Origin: Salmonirosea aquatica
GTDB taxonomy: Bacteria; Bacteroidota; Bacteroidia; Cytophagales; Spirosomataceae
Assembly: GCF_009296315.1 (NCBI RefSeq)
Contig: NZ_WHLY01000002.1
Span: 5,182,501 to 5,246,500, forward strand
DNA: 64,000 nucleotides
Direction: 5' to 3'
Shown: positions 27,365-35,931 of the stretch, piece by piece
How positions within the stretch are numbered: position 1 is the first letter of the stretch
Layout of the letters: each line of letters opens with the position of its first letter
Made by a program: the position numbers and the translations under genes
The notes under the pieces: generated by a model
The model's input: only the letters and a program-made list of their open reading frames with translations
What the model was told of the DNA's origin: nothing
The model's database searches: none

Positions 27365-29095
27365 TTAGTTCGATTGGGTTTGGATTGTAATGGTTCGTTT
27401 GTTTTTACTATACGTCAAAGTAGAAGCCTCGGCCAGGGTTTCTATGAGTTCTTCGGCATCGTGGGCGGTGAAAGATCCCGACACGGTCATCTGTGCCACG
27501 GCGGGCTCCAGAATCAGTATCTTGACCCCAAATACTTCCTGGACCATAAGGGCAATTTCGGATAGTGGAGTGGCCGAGAATACGAAGCGATGCTCTTTCC
27601 AGGCGGTCGGTGCGGCGGGATTCTCCATCGGGGTGATGGCCACCTGGTGGCCTCGTTGGTCCAGCGTGGCCAACTCGCCGGGCTTCATGCTCTTTTTCTG
27701 AACCTTCTTACCGGCTTTATAGAAAAGCTGTACTTTTCCCTGCGTAAGAGCCACCCGCGTGGCCCGGCTACGGGCAAAGACAGAAAACTGGGTACCTAGA
27801 ACGACTACATCCAGCGCATAGGGTGTTTTTACGATAAACCGGGCGTTGTTGTGGGTGTGCTTCACCTGAAATTCGGCTTCTCCCTGAAGAAACACTTCCC
27901 GGGAATCGTCCCCGAAGCCGAAGCGGGGAAGGCGGAGCGACGAATTGGCGTTGAGAGTCACCTGACTGCCGTCCGGTAGGCCAAACGATAGGGTCTGGCC
28001 ATACTCAGTCGCGTAGGTTTTGTATTGGAAAAAGGTATGGTACAAGCCGATAGCTGCGCACAGCAGCAGTACTACCGAGGCGGCAGCCAGCCAGTACCGG
28101 GGTGTCCTGCGCCGCCAATCAGCGCCCGCTGGTCGGGACAATTCCTGCCTCGCGGAATCTTGGGTGAGATTTTCCATGCGCTGCATGTGGCGGCGTATAG
28201 CCTCCTTCGTATCGGTTTGGTACTGAAGATTTTGCTTTTCCCACCGGGCCAGCGCTTGGTAGAACAGAGCCAGGTTGGAGGTATCCCGAAGCCATTCTTC
28301 AATCTGATTCTTTTGTAAGCTGCTGGCCTGTCCGGAGAAATAGCGAAACAGGAGATCGTCGTGCGGAGAAGTGTTCATAGGGGCAGGATTGGTGGGCGTA
28401 AAGTCCTGATCGGAGCGATGATTAGCAGGGTACTCAGTGTACAAAAAAAGGACAAGCAGAAACCATTTGGAACGAAGCTCTTCCCGGATTTGCCGAATGG
28501 CCTGGTACAAATGGGCCTCGACTGTCCGGATGGATAAGCTCAGTTCCCGGGCGATTTCAGGGTTTTTCTTACCCTCAAAACGGTGCATGAGGTAAATTTG
28601 CCGCCGCTTGATGGGCATGCCACCAATGGCAGCTTCTACATCCTGGCACAGGTTTTCGTATTGGGTGATGGAATCGGGCTCCTGCGCCGACTGGATGCTT
28701 ACATGCGCCGCATATTCCAGAGAATTGCTGCGGTGCACCTCCCGGCGTACATAATCGAAGGCACGGTTGCGCACCGAAGCAAACAGGTAGGCCCGGTAGG
28801 AGGTGGTGATGGTGTGGTAGAGCTGGCGGGCGTGAAATTCGTAGAAAATATCGGAGACGATGTCTTCGGCAATGGCCTTGGACGACACAAAGCGCACGGC
28901 ATGACTGCACAGCAGAGCGTGGTAGCAGTGGAAAAGGCACTGAATGCCCTCATTGGGGTCGTTCTGGAACGCTTGCTGAATTATTTTTTCGGATAAATCG
29001 GTTTCCGAAAACCCCTCATGATTGACAGGAAGTGGCGTGGAAACGGATTTGTTCGGTAGCGATTTCTCCGGGATGTGATAGTATTTTTCCTGCAT
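27365..29095 (-). CDS. fused ECF sigma factor and FecR anti-sigma factor (module B)
   Basis: The single 576-residue frame has two parts. Residues 1-220 are an ECF sigma: region 2 LCSHAVRFVSSKAIAEDIVSDIF and YLFASVRNRAFDYVRRE, region 4 MPIKRRQIYLMHRFEGKKNPEIARELSLSIRTVEAHLYQAI, hydrophobic tail WFLLVLFLY. Residues 240-576 are a FecR: a methionine at 240 (28378) like an independent start, DDLLFRYFSGQASSLQKNQIEEWL, a transmembrane helix (YWLAAASVVLLLCAAIGLY), YATEYGQTLSFGLPDGSQVTLNANSSL and a C-terminal STN-like domain. In module A the same pair is separate. The linker of about 20 residues (EYPANHRSDQDFTPTNPAP) lies where a stop would normally be. It may make both a fusion and, from M240, a separate FecR. 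Sequencing error is possible. Confidence 0.85.
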   Translation of the reverse strand: MQEKYYHIPEKSLPNKSVSTPLPVNHEGFSETDLSEKIIQQAFQNDPNEGIQCLFHCYHALLCSHAVRFVSSKAIAEDIVSDIFYEFHARQLYHTITTSYRAYLFASVRNRAFDYVRREVHRSNSLEYAAHVSIQSAQEPDSITQYENLCQDVEAAIGGMPIKRRQIYLMHRFEGKKNPEIARELSLSIRTVEAHLYQAIRQIREELRSKWFLLVLFLYTEYPANHRSDQDFTPTNPAPMNTSPHDDLLFRYFSGQASSLQKNQIEEWLRDTSNLALFYQALARWEKQNLQYQTDTKEAIRRHMQRMENLTQDSARQELSRPAGADWRRRTPRYWLAAASVVLLLCAAIGLYHTFFQYKTYATEYGQTLSFGLPDGSQVTLNANSSLRLPRFGFGDDSREVFLQGEAEFQVKHTHNNARFIVKTPYALDVVVLGTQFSVFARSRATRVALTQGKVQLFYKAGKKVQKKSMKPGELATLDQRGHQVAITPMENPAAPTAWKEHRFVFSATPLSEIALMVQEVFGVKILILEPAVAQMTVSGSFTAHDAEELIETLAEASTLTYSKNKRTITIQTQSN

Positions 29096-29337
29096 TAGGG
29101 TACCCTGCTTTTAGAAAAAGAAAACGTACTATTCAAATATTGTTATTCCGTATTTATTAGCAAGACGATTCAGCCGGGCTAATTACTTAGTCTTGTACAG
29201 GATATTTTTAAAACTAGCTTCGGATAAATACCTGACGGTAAACCGGAGCCCTCAACCCCACTTTCCAATCCGCTGAAACAAGGGGTACCTGCCTATTTTA
29301 TCGTCTGATAGTAAAAGGTGAATAAAAACAGAATCAT

Positions 29338-30747
29338 ATGAACAGAAGAAATTTCGTGAAGGCAGGGGCCCTGGGCGCGGCGGCGGGCATCTCGTTTATT
29401 CCGTCCCGGACCATCGGTAAATCGCTGGGACACGTAGCCCCCAGCGACAAAGTGAACCTGGCCTGCATTGGGATCGGCAACCGGGGTGGAGAAATCACCA
29501 GAGCTTTGCACGCCACGGGCCTGGCCAATATCGTGGCCTTTTGTGATGTGGACATGGGAGCACCGCATACCTTGGCCGTATTGAAGCAGTTTCCGGACGT
29601 ACCCCGTTTTCAGGATTTCCGGGAGATGTTTGATAAAATGGGCAAAAACATTGAGGCCGTGAGTGTGGGGGTACCCGATTTTTCTCACTTCCCCATCACC
29701 ATGCTGGCCATGTCACAGGGCAAGCACGTGTACGTGGAAAAACCCATGGCCCGTACCTTCAGAGAAGTGGAGCTGATGATGAAAGGTGCGGCGAAATACA
29801 AGGTAGCTACCCAAATGGGGAACCAGGGACACTCAGACGCCAACTATTTTCAGTTCAAAGCCTGGACCGACGCCGGCATTATTAAGGACGTCACCTCCAT
29901 CACGGCCCACATGAACAGCCGCCGCCGCTGGCACGACTGGGACCCCAAAATGACACATTTTCCGAACGGCGAGCCGATTCCGAAGACGCTGGATTGGGAT
30001 ACCTGGCTCATGACGGCGCAAGAACACGATTATCAGAAGGATTTTGTCAACGGACAGTGGCGCTGCTGGTACGACTTCGGCATGGGTACCCTGGGCGACT
30101 GGGGCGCGCACATCATCGATACGGCTCATCAGTTCCTGAACCTGGGCCTGCCCTACGAAATTGACCCGGTGATGCTGGAAGGGCACAATCCGTTCTTCTT
30201 TCCGATGTCTACCTCGCTTTCGTTCAAGTTTCCCAAGCGGGGTACCATGCCGCCGCTGGAAATCAACTGGTATGACGGCTTGACCAATATTCCGAGTGTT
30301 CCGGCGGGCTATGGCGTATCGGAAATTGACCCCAACATACCCCCACCCAGCAATGGGAAATTGCAACCAGCCAAACTGAATCCGGGCAAGATCATTTATA
30401 GCAAGGAGTTGACCTTCAAAGGTGGTTCGCACGGGAGTACCCTGTCCATTATTCCAGAAGAGAAAGCCAAAGACATGGCCTCAAAGTTACCGGAGGTACC
30501 CGCGAGTCCATCCAACCACTTTGCCAACTTCCTCAAAGGCTGCAAGGGAGAAGAAAAATGCCGCTCGTCGTTCGAAATAGCCGGACCGTTAAGTCAGGTA
30601 TTCAACCTGGGGGTACTGGCCCAGCGCCTGAATACCAAACTCCTATTCGACCGCGAAACGCAGCGGATCACCAACAATCCGCTGGCCAATTTCCTGCTTG
30701 CTGGAGCTGCCCCCCGCAAGGGTTGGGAGGAATATTATTTGTTGTAA
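29338..30747 (+). CDS. Gfo/Idh/MocA-family oxidoreductase, Tat-exported
   Basis: The 469-residue protein starts with a twin-arginine type signal (NRRNFVKAGALGAAAGISFIPS). The NAD(P)-binding domain has NLACIGIGNRGGEITRALH in place of the usual GxGxxG (here G-I-G-N-R-G-G), and VEKPMARTF carries the EKP motif with the catalytic lysine. The second domain includes WRCWYDFGMGTLGDWGAHIIDTAHQFL. Family members oxidise or isomerise sugars and inositols, and exported ones accompany glycan loci in Bacteroidota. It stands between modules B and C on the opposite strand, divergent from the fused sigma/FecR and convergent with the sulfatase at 30820. The substrate is not predictable from sequence. Confidence 0.87.
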   Translation: MNRRNFVKAGALGAAAGISFIPSRTIGKSLGHVAPSDKVNLACIGIGNRGGEITRALHATGLANIVAFCDVDMGAPHTLAVLKQFPDVPRFQDFREMFDKMGKNIEAVSVGVPDFSHFPITMLAMSQGKHVYVEKPMARTFREVELMMKGAAKYKVATQMGNQGHSDANYFQFKAWTDAGIIKDVTSITAHMNSRRRWHDWDPKMTHFPNGEPIPKTLDWDTWLMTAQEHDYQKDFVNGQWRCWYDFGMGTLGDWGAHIIDTAHQFLNLGLPYEIDPVMLEGHNPFFFPMSTSLSFKFPKRGTMPPLEINWYDGLTNIPSVPAGYGVSEIDPNIPPPSNGKLQPAKLNPGKIIYSKELTFKGGSHGSTLSIIPEEKAKDMASKLPEVPASPSNHFANFLKGCKGEEKCRSSFEIAGPLSQVFNLGVLAQRLNTKLLFDRETQRITNNPLANFLLAGAAPRKGWEEYYLL

Positions 30748-30764
30748 CGCGTTACGGGTTGTCA

Positions 30765-30806
30765 ACATAAAGGGGGTACCTGCTCGAGCAGGTACCCCCT
30801 TTATGT
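30765..30806. terminator. perfect 42-nt palindrome, bidirectional terminator
   Basis: Arms of 21 nt with no spacer: ACATAAAGGGGGTACCTGCT then the mirror image, centred at 30785.5 on CTCGAG and containing two GGTACC. It lies between the convergent oxidoreductase (stop 30747) and sulfatase (stop 30820) genes. It can terminate in both directions, although the T runs are short. Confidence 0.6.
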
Positions 30807-30819
30807 AAGTCTTAATACC

Positions 30820-32676
30820 CTACTTGCCCTCGGCTTTGGCGATGATCCGTTCGGCGGCGCGGATGTCGTAGCTGCCGTCCACTTTCTCACCCACAATCAC
30901 CGCTTTCACGGCCGGGTAGGCCTTGCGGGCCTCGTCTCCCAGCTGATCCAGTACGCTGAGCGCCTGCACCCGCGCCATCTGGTTGCCTTGTTTGAGGGCG
31001 TCGATCAGCGCATCGACTGCCTTTTGCTTTTCGCCCAGTTTGGTCAAAGCCTCGGCCGCAGCAATGCGGACGCTCACTTCCTTGTCGCTGAGAAGCGACA
31101 GCAAATCGTACTTGGCCGGTGTGGCGTGGTGGCCCAGAATGGTGCAGCCCGTAGCAGCCCAGTAGCGGATGATGGGGTCTTTGTCTTTCAGCATTTTCAT
31201 CATTTTTTCCACGTTCTTCGGATCGCCCTGCGAGGCTAACTCGGCGGTTTCAACCACCTTTTTTACCTCATAATGGCCGCTGCGGGCGTAGTCGTACAGC
31301 GGGATGATACCCGAAATCTCCTCCATCATGGCTTCAGGCAGGAAGCCCACGTCTTTGCTATCAATGACGTAATCGTGGTTGGCCTGACGCATCCTTTTCA
31401 GAATGGCGGCGTACTTGGGATCGCCGGCCAGGTTGTTGACATTGTGCGGGTCGGCATCCACATCGAATAGTTCTTCGACGGGCTTGGTCTCCCAGAATTT
31501 CTTTTGCACGTCGTTCAGAGTCCCTGCCTTGTAGGCGGCCTCCCAGGAGCCCATCGATGGGGCTTTCCACAGGTATTCGAGGTACTGCCCGTAGATTTTA
31601 TGCGGCATGTAGTTGCGGATATAGCGGTACTTCTTGTCACGCACGGAACGCACCAGGTCGATGCGCTCGTCCATGCGGCCCCGGAAGGCGTGGGCATATT
31701 GGCGTTCGGGCGTATTCTGGGTACCCAGGAAGGCCTTGCCGGGCATGTAATCAGGGATAGGTACCCCGGCCAGACTCAGCAGGGTAGGGGCAAAGTCCAG
31801 GAACGTGACGATCCGGTCGGTTTTGGTGCCGGGCTGGCCGGGCGCCAGATGCGCGTATTTTTTAGGAAAACGGATCACCATCGGAATATGCAGCCCCGAC
31901 TCGTACATGAACCGCTTGCTGCGGCCCAGCACCCCGCCGTGGTCGCTGTAATAGAAGACAATGGTATTCTCCGCCTCGCCTGAAGCTTCCAGGTCGGCCA
32001 GAACCTTGCCCACAAAGGTATCCATGTCCTCCACCTTGTCGTAGTACTGCGCCCAGTCGTGCCGCATTTCGGGCGTATTGGGGTGATAGGGGGGGATGGG
32101 TACCTTGGCCGGGTCGTGGCGCAATTTGTCATTAGGAATAAAAGTATGCAGGCAGCTCTCGTGGGAAATGGTGGTGTTGAAGATGGCGAAAAACGGCTGA
32201 CCGGGTTTGCGCTTTGTGTACGTAGCACTATTGCTCGACTCGTCCCAGGCATCTTCCTGGTCCTGATCTACATTATAATCCTTCTTGACATTGTTGCTGG
32301 TATAGTACCCCGCCTCGCGCAGGTACTTGGGGTAGAATTTGACAAAATCAGGGATGGGGTAGGTGCTGCGCATGTTCTCGGTGCCCAGCGAGGGCGGGTA
32401 CATGCCGGTGATGAGCGTCGAGCGCGAGGGCGCACACACGGGGGCAGTGGCGAAGGCATTGGTATAAAGTACTCCTTGTGTGGCCAGCTTGTCGATGTTG
32501 GGGGTGGTCGCAAATGTGTCGCCATAGGCCCCGATGAAAGGGCTATTGTCCTCGCTCACAATCCACAGGATGTTGGGCTTGTCGGAGGTTTGGGCTTTCG
32601 CCAAAAATGAGGCTACAAAGAGTAAAATTGCAAAAACGATTTTACCAACTCTCCTATCTAATAATTCATATCTCAT
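30820..32676 (-). CDS. S1-family sulfatase with C-terminal HEAT repeats (module C)
   Basis: The 618-residue secreted protein has a signal peptide at residues 10-28 (VGKIVFAILLFVASFLAKA). The sulfatase part shows NILWIVSEDNSPFIGAYGD, TPNIDKLATQGVLYTNAF and the formylglycine motif CAPSR in APVCAPSRSTLITGMYPPSLG. YYSDHGGVLGRSKRFMYESGLHIP follows. This resembles heparan N-sulfatase-like (sulfamidase) sequences, where the first metal ligand pair reads ED rather than DD. Residues about 480-618 form HEAT-like repeats (IIRYWAATGCTILG, VRIAAAEALTKLGEKQKA, ARVQALSVLDQLG). The helical tail may dock the enzyme. It is the last gene of module C. Confidence 0.9.
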   Translation of the reverse strand: MRYELLDRRVGKIVFAILLFVASFLAKAQTSDKPNILWIVSEDNSPFIGAYGDTFATTPNIDKLATQGVLYTNAFATAPVCAPSRSTLITGMYPPSLGTENMRSTYPIPDFVKFYPKYLREAGYYTSNNVKKDYNVDQDQEDAWDESSNSATYTKRKPGQPFFAIFNTTISHESCLHTFIPNDKLRHDPAKVPIPPYHPNTPEMRHDWAQYYDKVEDMDTFVGKVLADLEASGEAENTIVFYYSDHGGVLGRSKRFMYESGLHIPMVIRFPKKYAHLAPGQPGTKTDRIVTFLDFAPTLLSLAGVPIPDYMPGKAFLGTQNTPERQYAHAFRGRMDERIDLVRSVRDKKYRYIRNYMPHKIYGQYLEYLWKAPSMGSWEAAYKAGTLNDVQKKFWETKPVEELFDVDADPHNVNNLAGDPKYAAILKRMRQANHDYVIDSKDVGFLPEAMMEEISGIIPLYDYARSGHYEVKKVVETAELASQGDPKNVEKMMKMLKDKDPIIRYWAATGCTILGHHATPAKYDLLSLLSDKEVSVRIAAAEALTKLGEKQKAVDALIDALKQGNQMARVQALSVLDQLGDEARKAYPAVKAVIVGEKVDGSYDIRAAERIIAKAEGK

Positions 32677-32688
32677 ATCTACTAAATT

Positions 32689-34143
32689 TTAAAAAGGTCC
32701 TTTTTTGTTAATCCGATCGGCGTTTTTGGCCGCGCCGGGCATCTCGCCCCGCTGGTCTTTGGCAGGCAGCGGTTTGCCCGTGTCGCGGTGATACCAGTCG
32801 GGCGTTATGTTTTCGGGAAAGGTATCGCCCGTTTCGTCCTGCCATTGGTTAAGTACCTTTCGCAGGGTTTCTACTTTTTGCGCGTAGGCCGGATCATCAA
32901 TCAAATTCTTCTCCTGAATCAAATCGGTCCGGACATCAAAAAACTCCTCGGGCGGGCGAGGCGCGCGGAATACATCCTCCTGAATGGGCGTCAGGGCTCC
33001 TTCCTGGCGGGCCGCTTTCAGGTCCAGCGCCGACGGACTTTGGTTGGCGTCGATGGGCCCTTCGTTGGTGAGTTCCGGCCGGCGGTTGATCAGGTAGAGG
33101 TAGTCCTTCGTACGCACCGCCCGCTCGTAGGCGGCGTAATCGTGCCAGTTATGCTCCGAGAAAACGTAGTTCCTGAATTTCTTATCTGGATTTTTTAACA
33201 AATCAAAGAAACTCACGCCCTGCACCGTGGCCGACGGCCCGGCCTGGGCGGCTTCCAGTAAAGTGGGTGCCAGGTCGATGCTGCTGACCATACTCGCACA
33301 AACGGCGTTCATATTTTTAATTCCCGCAGGCCATTTGATGACGAACGGGCTACGCATCCCCGTATCGTACACGCGCGTTTTGCTACCCGAAAAAGGACGG
33401 CCGTTGTCGGCCATAAAGATGATGATCGTGTTATCGGCGATGCCCTGCCGATCGAGTTCGCGCTGCAATTCGCCTAGGTAGCGGTCGATGCGTCCTATTT
33501 CGTTGTAATAATCGGCCAGATCGGTGCGGGTACCCCTGGTGTCGAGCAGGGTGGGAGGAATGGTGATGTCGGTACCCGGATTGTGTGGCTGCGGAAAACT
33601 GTCCACCGCCGACCAGGGCCGGTGGGCGTCAAAAGGAGCTAACCAGAAGAAAAAAGGCTTGTCTTTGGGCCGGGCTTGCAGCAGGGGTACCCATTGCTGT
33701 TCGCCACCCTCACCCACCAATTTCCGATCGTTTACCATCACATCGTAGGCGCGGCGGGTGTTGGGGCCTTCGTGGAATTTGCCCGAATGCGCCGTGTAGT
33801 ACCCCGCTTTTTTCATCAATTCCGGGAAATAATCGAGGTGAGCGGGCAGGGGCGTATGCAGTTCGGCCGCGCCGGTATTGTGGGGGTACCGGCCGGTGAG
33901 GATACTCGTCCGGCTGGGACTGCACGAGCTGGCCGTGAGGTAGAAATTGGTGAATTTAATCCCTTCCTTCGCCATGCGGTCGATGTTGGGCGTGCGGATT
34001 TTTGGGTTGCCGTAGCAGCCGATGTCCTCGGCCGAGATGTCGTCCCCGATGATGAAAATAATATTGGGGGGAGGAGCGGCTGGGGGATCGATGGTACCTA
34101 TTGCGAATGGCAGGAACAGTAAGAAGAGGAGAGAAGCTAGCAT
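32689..34143 (-). CDS. S1-family sulfatase, sulfamidase-like (module C)
   Basis: The 484-residue secreted sulfatase starts at the ATG at 34143; a GTG nine nt upstream is less likely. The hydrophobic leader is LASLLFLLFLPFAIG. Active-site region: NIIFIIGDDISAEDIGCYGNPKIRTPNIDRMAKEG, then SSCSPSRTSILTGRYPHNTGAAELH with formylglycine motif CSPSR. Further blocks are FFFWLAPFDAHRPW and MADNGRPFSGSKTRVYDTG. This layout resembles the sulfamidase branch of S1 sulfatases. It lies between two other sulfatases with 12 nt and about 140 nt spacing, so is probably part of the same transcript as the one at 30820. Confidence 0.91.
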   Translation of the reverse strand: MLASLLFLLFLPFAIGTIDPPAAPPPNIIFIIGDDISAEDIGCYGNPKIRTPNIDRMAKEGIKFTNFYLTASSCSPSRTSILTGRYPHNTGAAELHTPLPAHLDYFPELMKKAGYYTAHSGKFHEGPNTRRAYDVMVNDRKLVGEGGEQQWVPLLQARPKDKPFFFWLAPFDAHRPWSAVDSFPQPHNPGTDITIPPTLLDTRGTRTDLADYYNEIGRIDRYLGELQRELDRQGIADNTIIIFMADNGRPFSGSKTRVYDTGMRSPFVIKWPAGIKNMNAVCASMVSSIDLAPTLLEAAQAGPSATVQGVSFFDLLKNPDKKFRNYVFSEHNWHDYAAYERAVRTKDYLYLINRRPELTNEGPIDANQSPSALDLKAARQEGALTPIQEDVFRAPRPPEEFFDVRTDLIQEKNLIDDPAYAQKVETLRKVLNQWQDETGDTFPENITPDWYHRDTGKPLPAKDQRGEMPGAAKNADRINKKGPF

Positions 34144-34284
34144 GGCGTGCACGGAAATTCTTTGTGTCTATAATCAAAGAATTATTTTTACAATCCTACT
34201 TCCCAATGAACGCAGACAGCGTTTTAAACCCGCAATGGAATTGCCGCAATGGAATTGGCTGTCTGCGTTAGGACCAAGGTACCT

Positions 34285-35742
34285 CTACTCCACAATCGGC
34301 TTACCTTCGTAATTGATTTTATTGTAGGGTACCGTTTCTGTTTCGTCGATGACGTAGTTCCATTGCCTGACGTATTCGAGGCCGGGCCGGAATTGGTCGT
34401 TGCGCTCACGCAGTACTTTATTCAATCGCTTGTCCAGATCGGCCTGGATCTTTTTGACTTCCGGTTTTCCAACCAGATTATTCAGCTGGAAAGGATCTTT
34501 TTCGTTGTCGAACAGCAGCCATGGACCGTTCAGGTCACGGGTGTAGGTGTAGCGCTGCGTCACGATGCCACGGTACTCTTTGCCGCCCCGTGCCCGCGAC
34601 CATTGGCCGAAGGGTTGCACGCAGGAAATGAGTGTTTCTTCTACCTTGTTCTTACTTTCCCCTTTCAGAACTTTCGAAAAATCCTTCCCTTCCACGGAGT
34701 TGGGGATGGAGATACCAACCATACCAAGCAGGGTAGGCATGATATCGGGCGTGTTGAGCAGTAGGTCGGAGGTTTGAGCGGTTTTGCCTAGAACGGCGGG
34801 ATAATGAATCAAAAAAGGTACCCGGATGCTCTCTTCGTAGGGCTGCTGCTTGTTCCAGTCTCCGTGCGAACCGAGTAAGTCGCCGTGATCGGCCGAGAAA
34901 ACCAGAATCGTGTTCTCCTCGACGCCCGCATCTTTTAGCGTTTGCCAGAGCTTGCCAATGTTGTCGTCGATGGCGGCAATGTGCGAATAGTACCCCCGCA
35001 GGGTTTCGATGGCCCGCTCGCGCTTGTCGGCGGGAATGTTGTCGCGTAGGATGAGCTCTTTGTTTTCATACATTTTACGGTATTTCTCCGGAGCGGTCTG
35101 GTAGGGATCGTGCGGAGCGCCCATGGATATGATCAGCGCGAACGGTTTATCCTGTCTGGCTTTTTCCTTAATGTACTTCGAGGCATCGTCGGCCTGGGCG
35201 ATCACATCGTAGCCATCCCATACTTTTCTTTCGGGGGAGTCGCCGATGTAATACTCCGAGTGGTTGTAGTTGTGGGTACATTCCAGCACTTTCCAGTACT
35301 CGAATCCCTGCTGCCGGGTGGGCGGTATGTAGCTGCGGCGGCCATGCCCGTCGACGTGCCATTTGCCGATGATGCCCGTCGTGTACCCGTTTTGGGTCAG
35401 TACCTTTCCTAGCGTGACTTTATTCGTATCCAGTAACACGTCATTCATAAAAACGCCGTGGGTGAGGGGGTACTGTCCCGTGAGCAGCGACGCGCGGTGC
35501 GGCGAACACACCGGCATGCCCGACACGGCGTTGTGGACGTTGACACTCTGAGCCGCCAGCCGATCCAGATTGGGCGTGTGGGCGTTTTTGTCGCCCGCGT
35601 AGCCCGTTGCCTGGGCTCGCCATTGATCGACCAGAATGTAGACGATGTTTGGTTTTTTATCGGCCTTTTTTACCTCACCGGGTTTAAATTCACACAGAAA
35701 GAAAATGGAACAAATCAGAAATATACTTTTGTAGATTTTCAT
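34285..35742 (-). CDS. S1-family sulfatase, DQWRA type (module C)
   Basis: The 485-residue secreted sulfatase has a signal peptide (SIFLICSIFFLCEFKPG). It starts with NIVYILVDQWRAQATGYAGDKNAHTPNLDRLAAQSV, typical of the choline-sulfatase/phosphonate-monoester-hydrolase-like S1 subgroup with DQWRA. The formylglycine motif is CSPHR (MPVCSPHRASLLTGQYPLTHG). FSADHGDLLGSHGDWNKQ is the second metal and substrate block. It follows SusD by 189 nt across a strong hairpin. The specificity is unknown. Confidence 0.91.
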   Translation of the reverse strand: MKIYKSIFLICSIFFLCEFKPGEVKKADKKPNIVYILVDQWRAQATGYAGDKNAHTPNLDRLAAQSVNVHNAVSGMPVCSPHRASLLTGQYPLTHGVFMNDVLLDTNKVTLGKVLTQNGYTTGIIGKWHVDGHGRRSYIPPTRQQGFEYWKVLECTHNYNHSEYYIGDSPERKVWDGYDVIAQADDASKYIKEKARQDKPFALIISMGAPHDPYQTAPEKYRKMYENKELILRDNIPADKRERAIETLRGYYSHIAAIDDNIGKLWQTLKDAGVEENTILVFSADHGDLLGSHGDWNKQQPYEESIRVPFLIHYPAVLGKTAQTSDLLLNTPDIMPTLLGMVGISIPNSVEGKDFSKVLKGESKNKVEETLISCVQPFGQWSRARGGKEYRGIVTQRYTYTRDLNGPWLLFDNEKDPFQLNNLVGKPEVKKIQADLDKRLNKVLRERNDQFRPGLEYVRQWNYVIDETETVPYNKINYEGKPIVE

Positions 35743-35758
35743 ACAGACAGGCTTTAAA

Positions 35759-35790
35759 AGGGCCGGTCCCGCCCCGGCGGGACCGGCCCT
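35759..35790 (-). terminator. intrinsic terminator/attenuator between SusD and sulfatases (module C)
   Basis: A 15-bp GC-rich stem (AGGGCCGGTCCCGCC with its complement) has a 2-nt apex and is followed on the minus strand by TTTTAAAG and on the plus strand by GATTTTTTTC. It is placed 16 nt before the sulfatase ATG and about 140 nt after the SusD stop, as in module B. Confidence 0.75.
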
Positions 35791-35931
35791 GATTTTTTTC
35801 TATTTTAGGGAAAGCTCTCCGGAAGAGGGTACTTTCGATATGGTTCAACTAGAAATATAAAAACAGTGAAACGATTCATTCATACTCCTGAACCCTAATT
35901 TATCGATCTTACGACGAAATAAGCAAACCAC

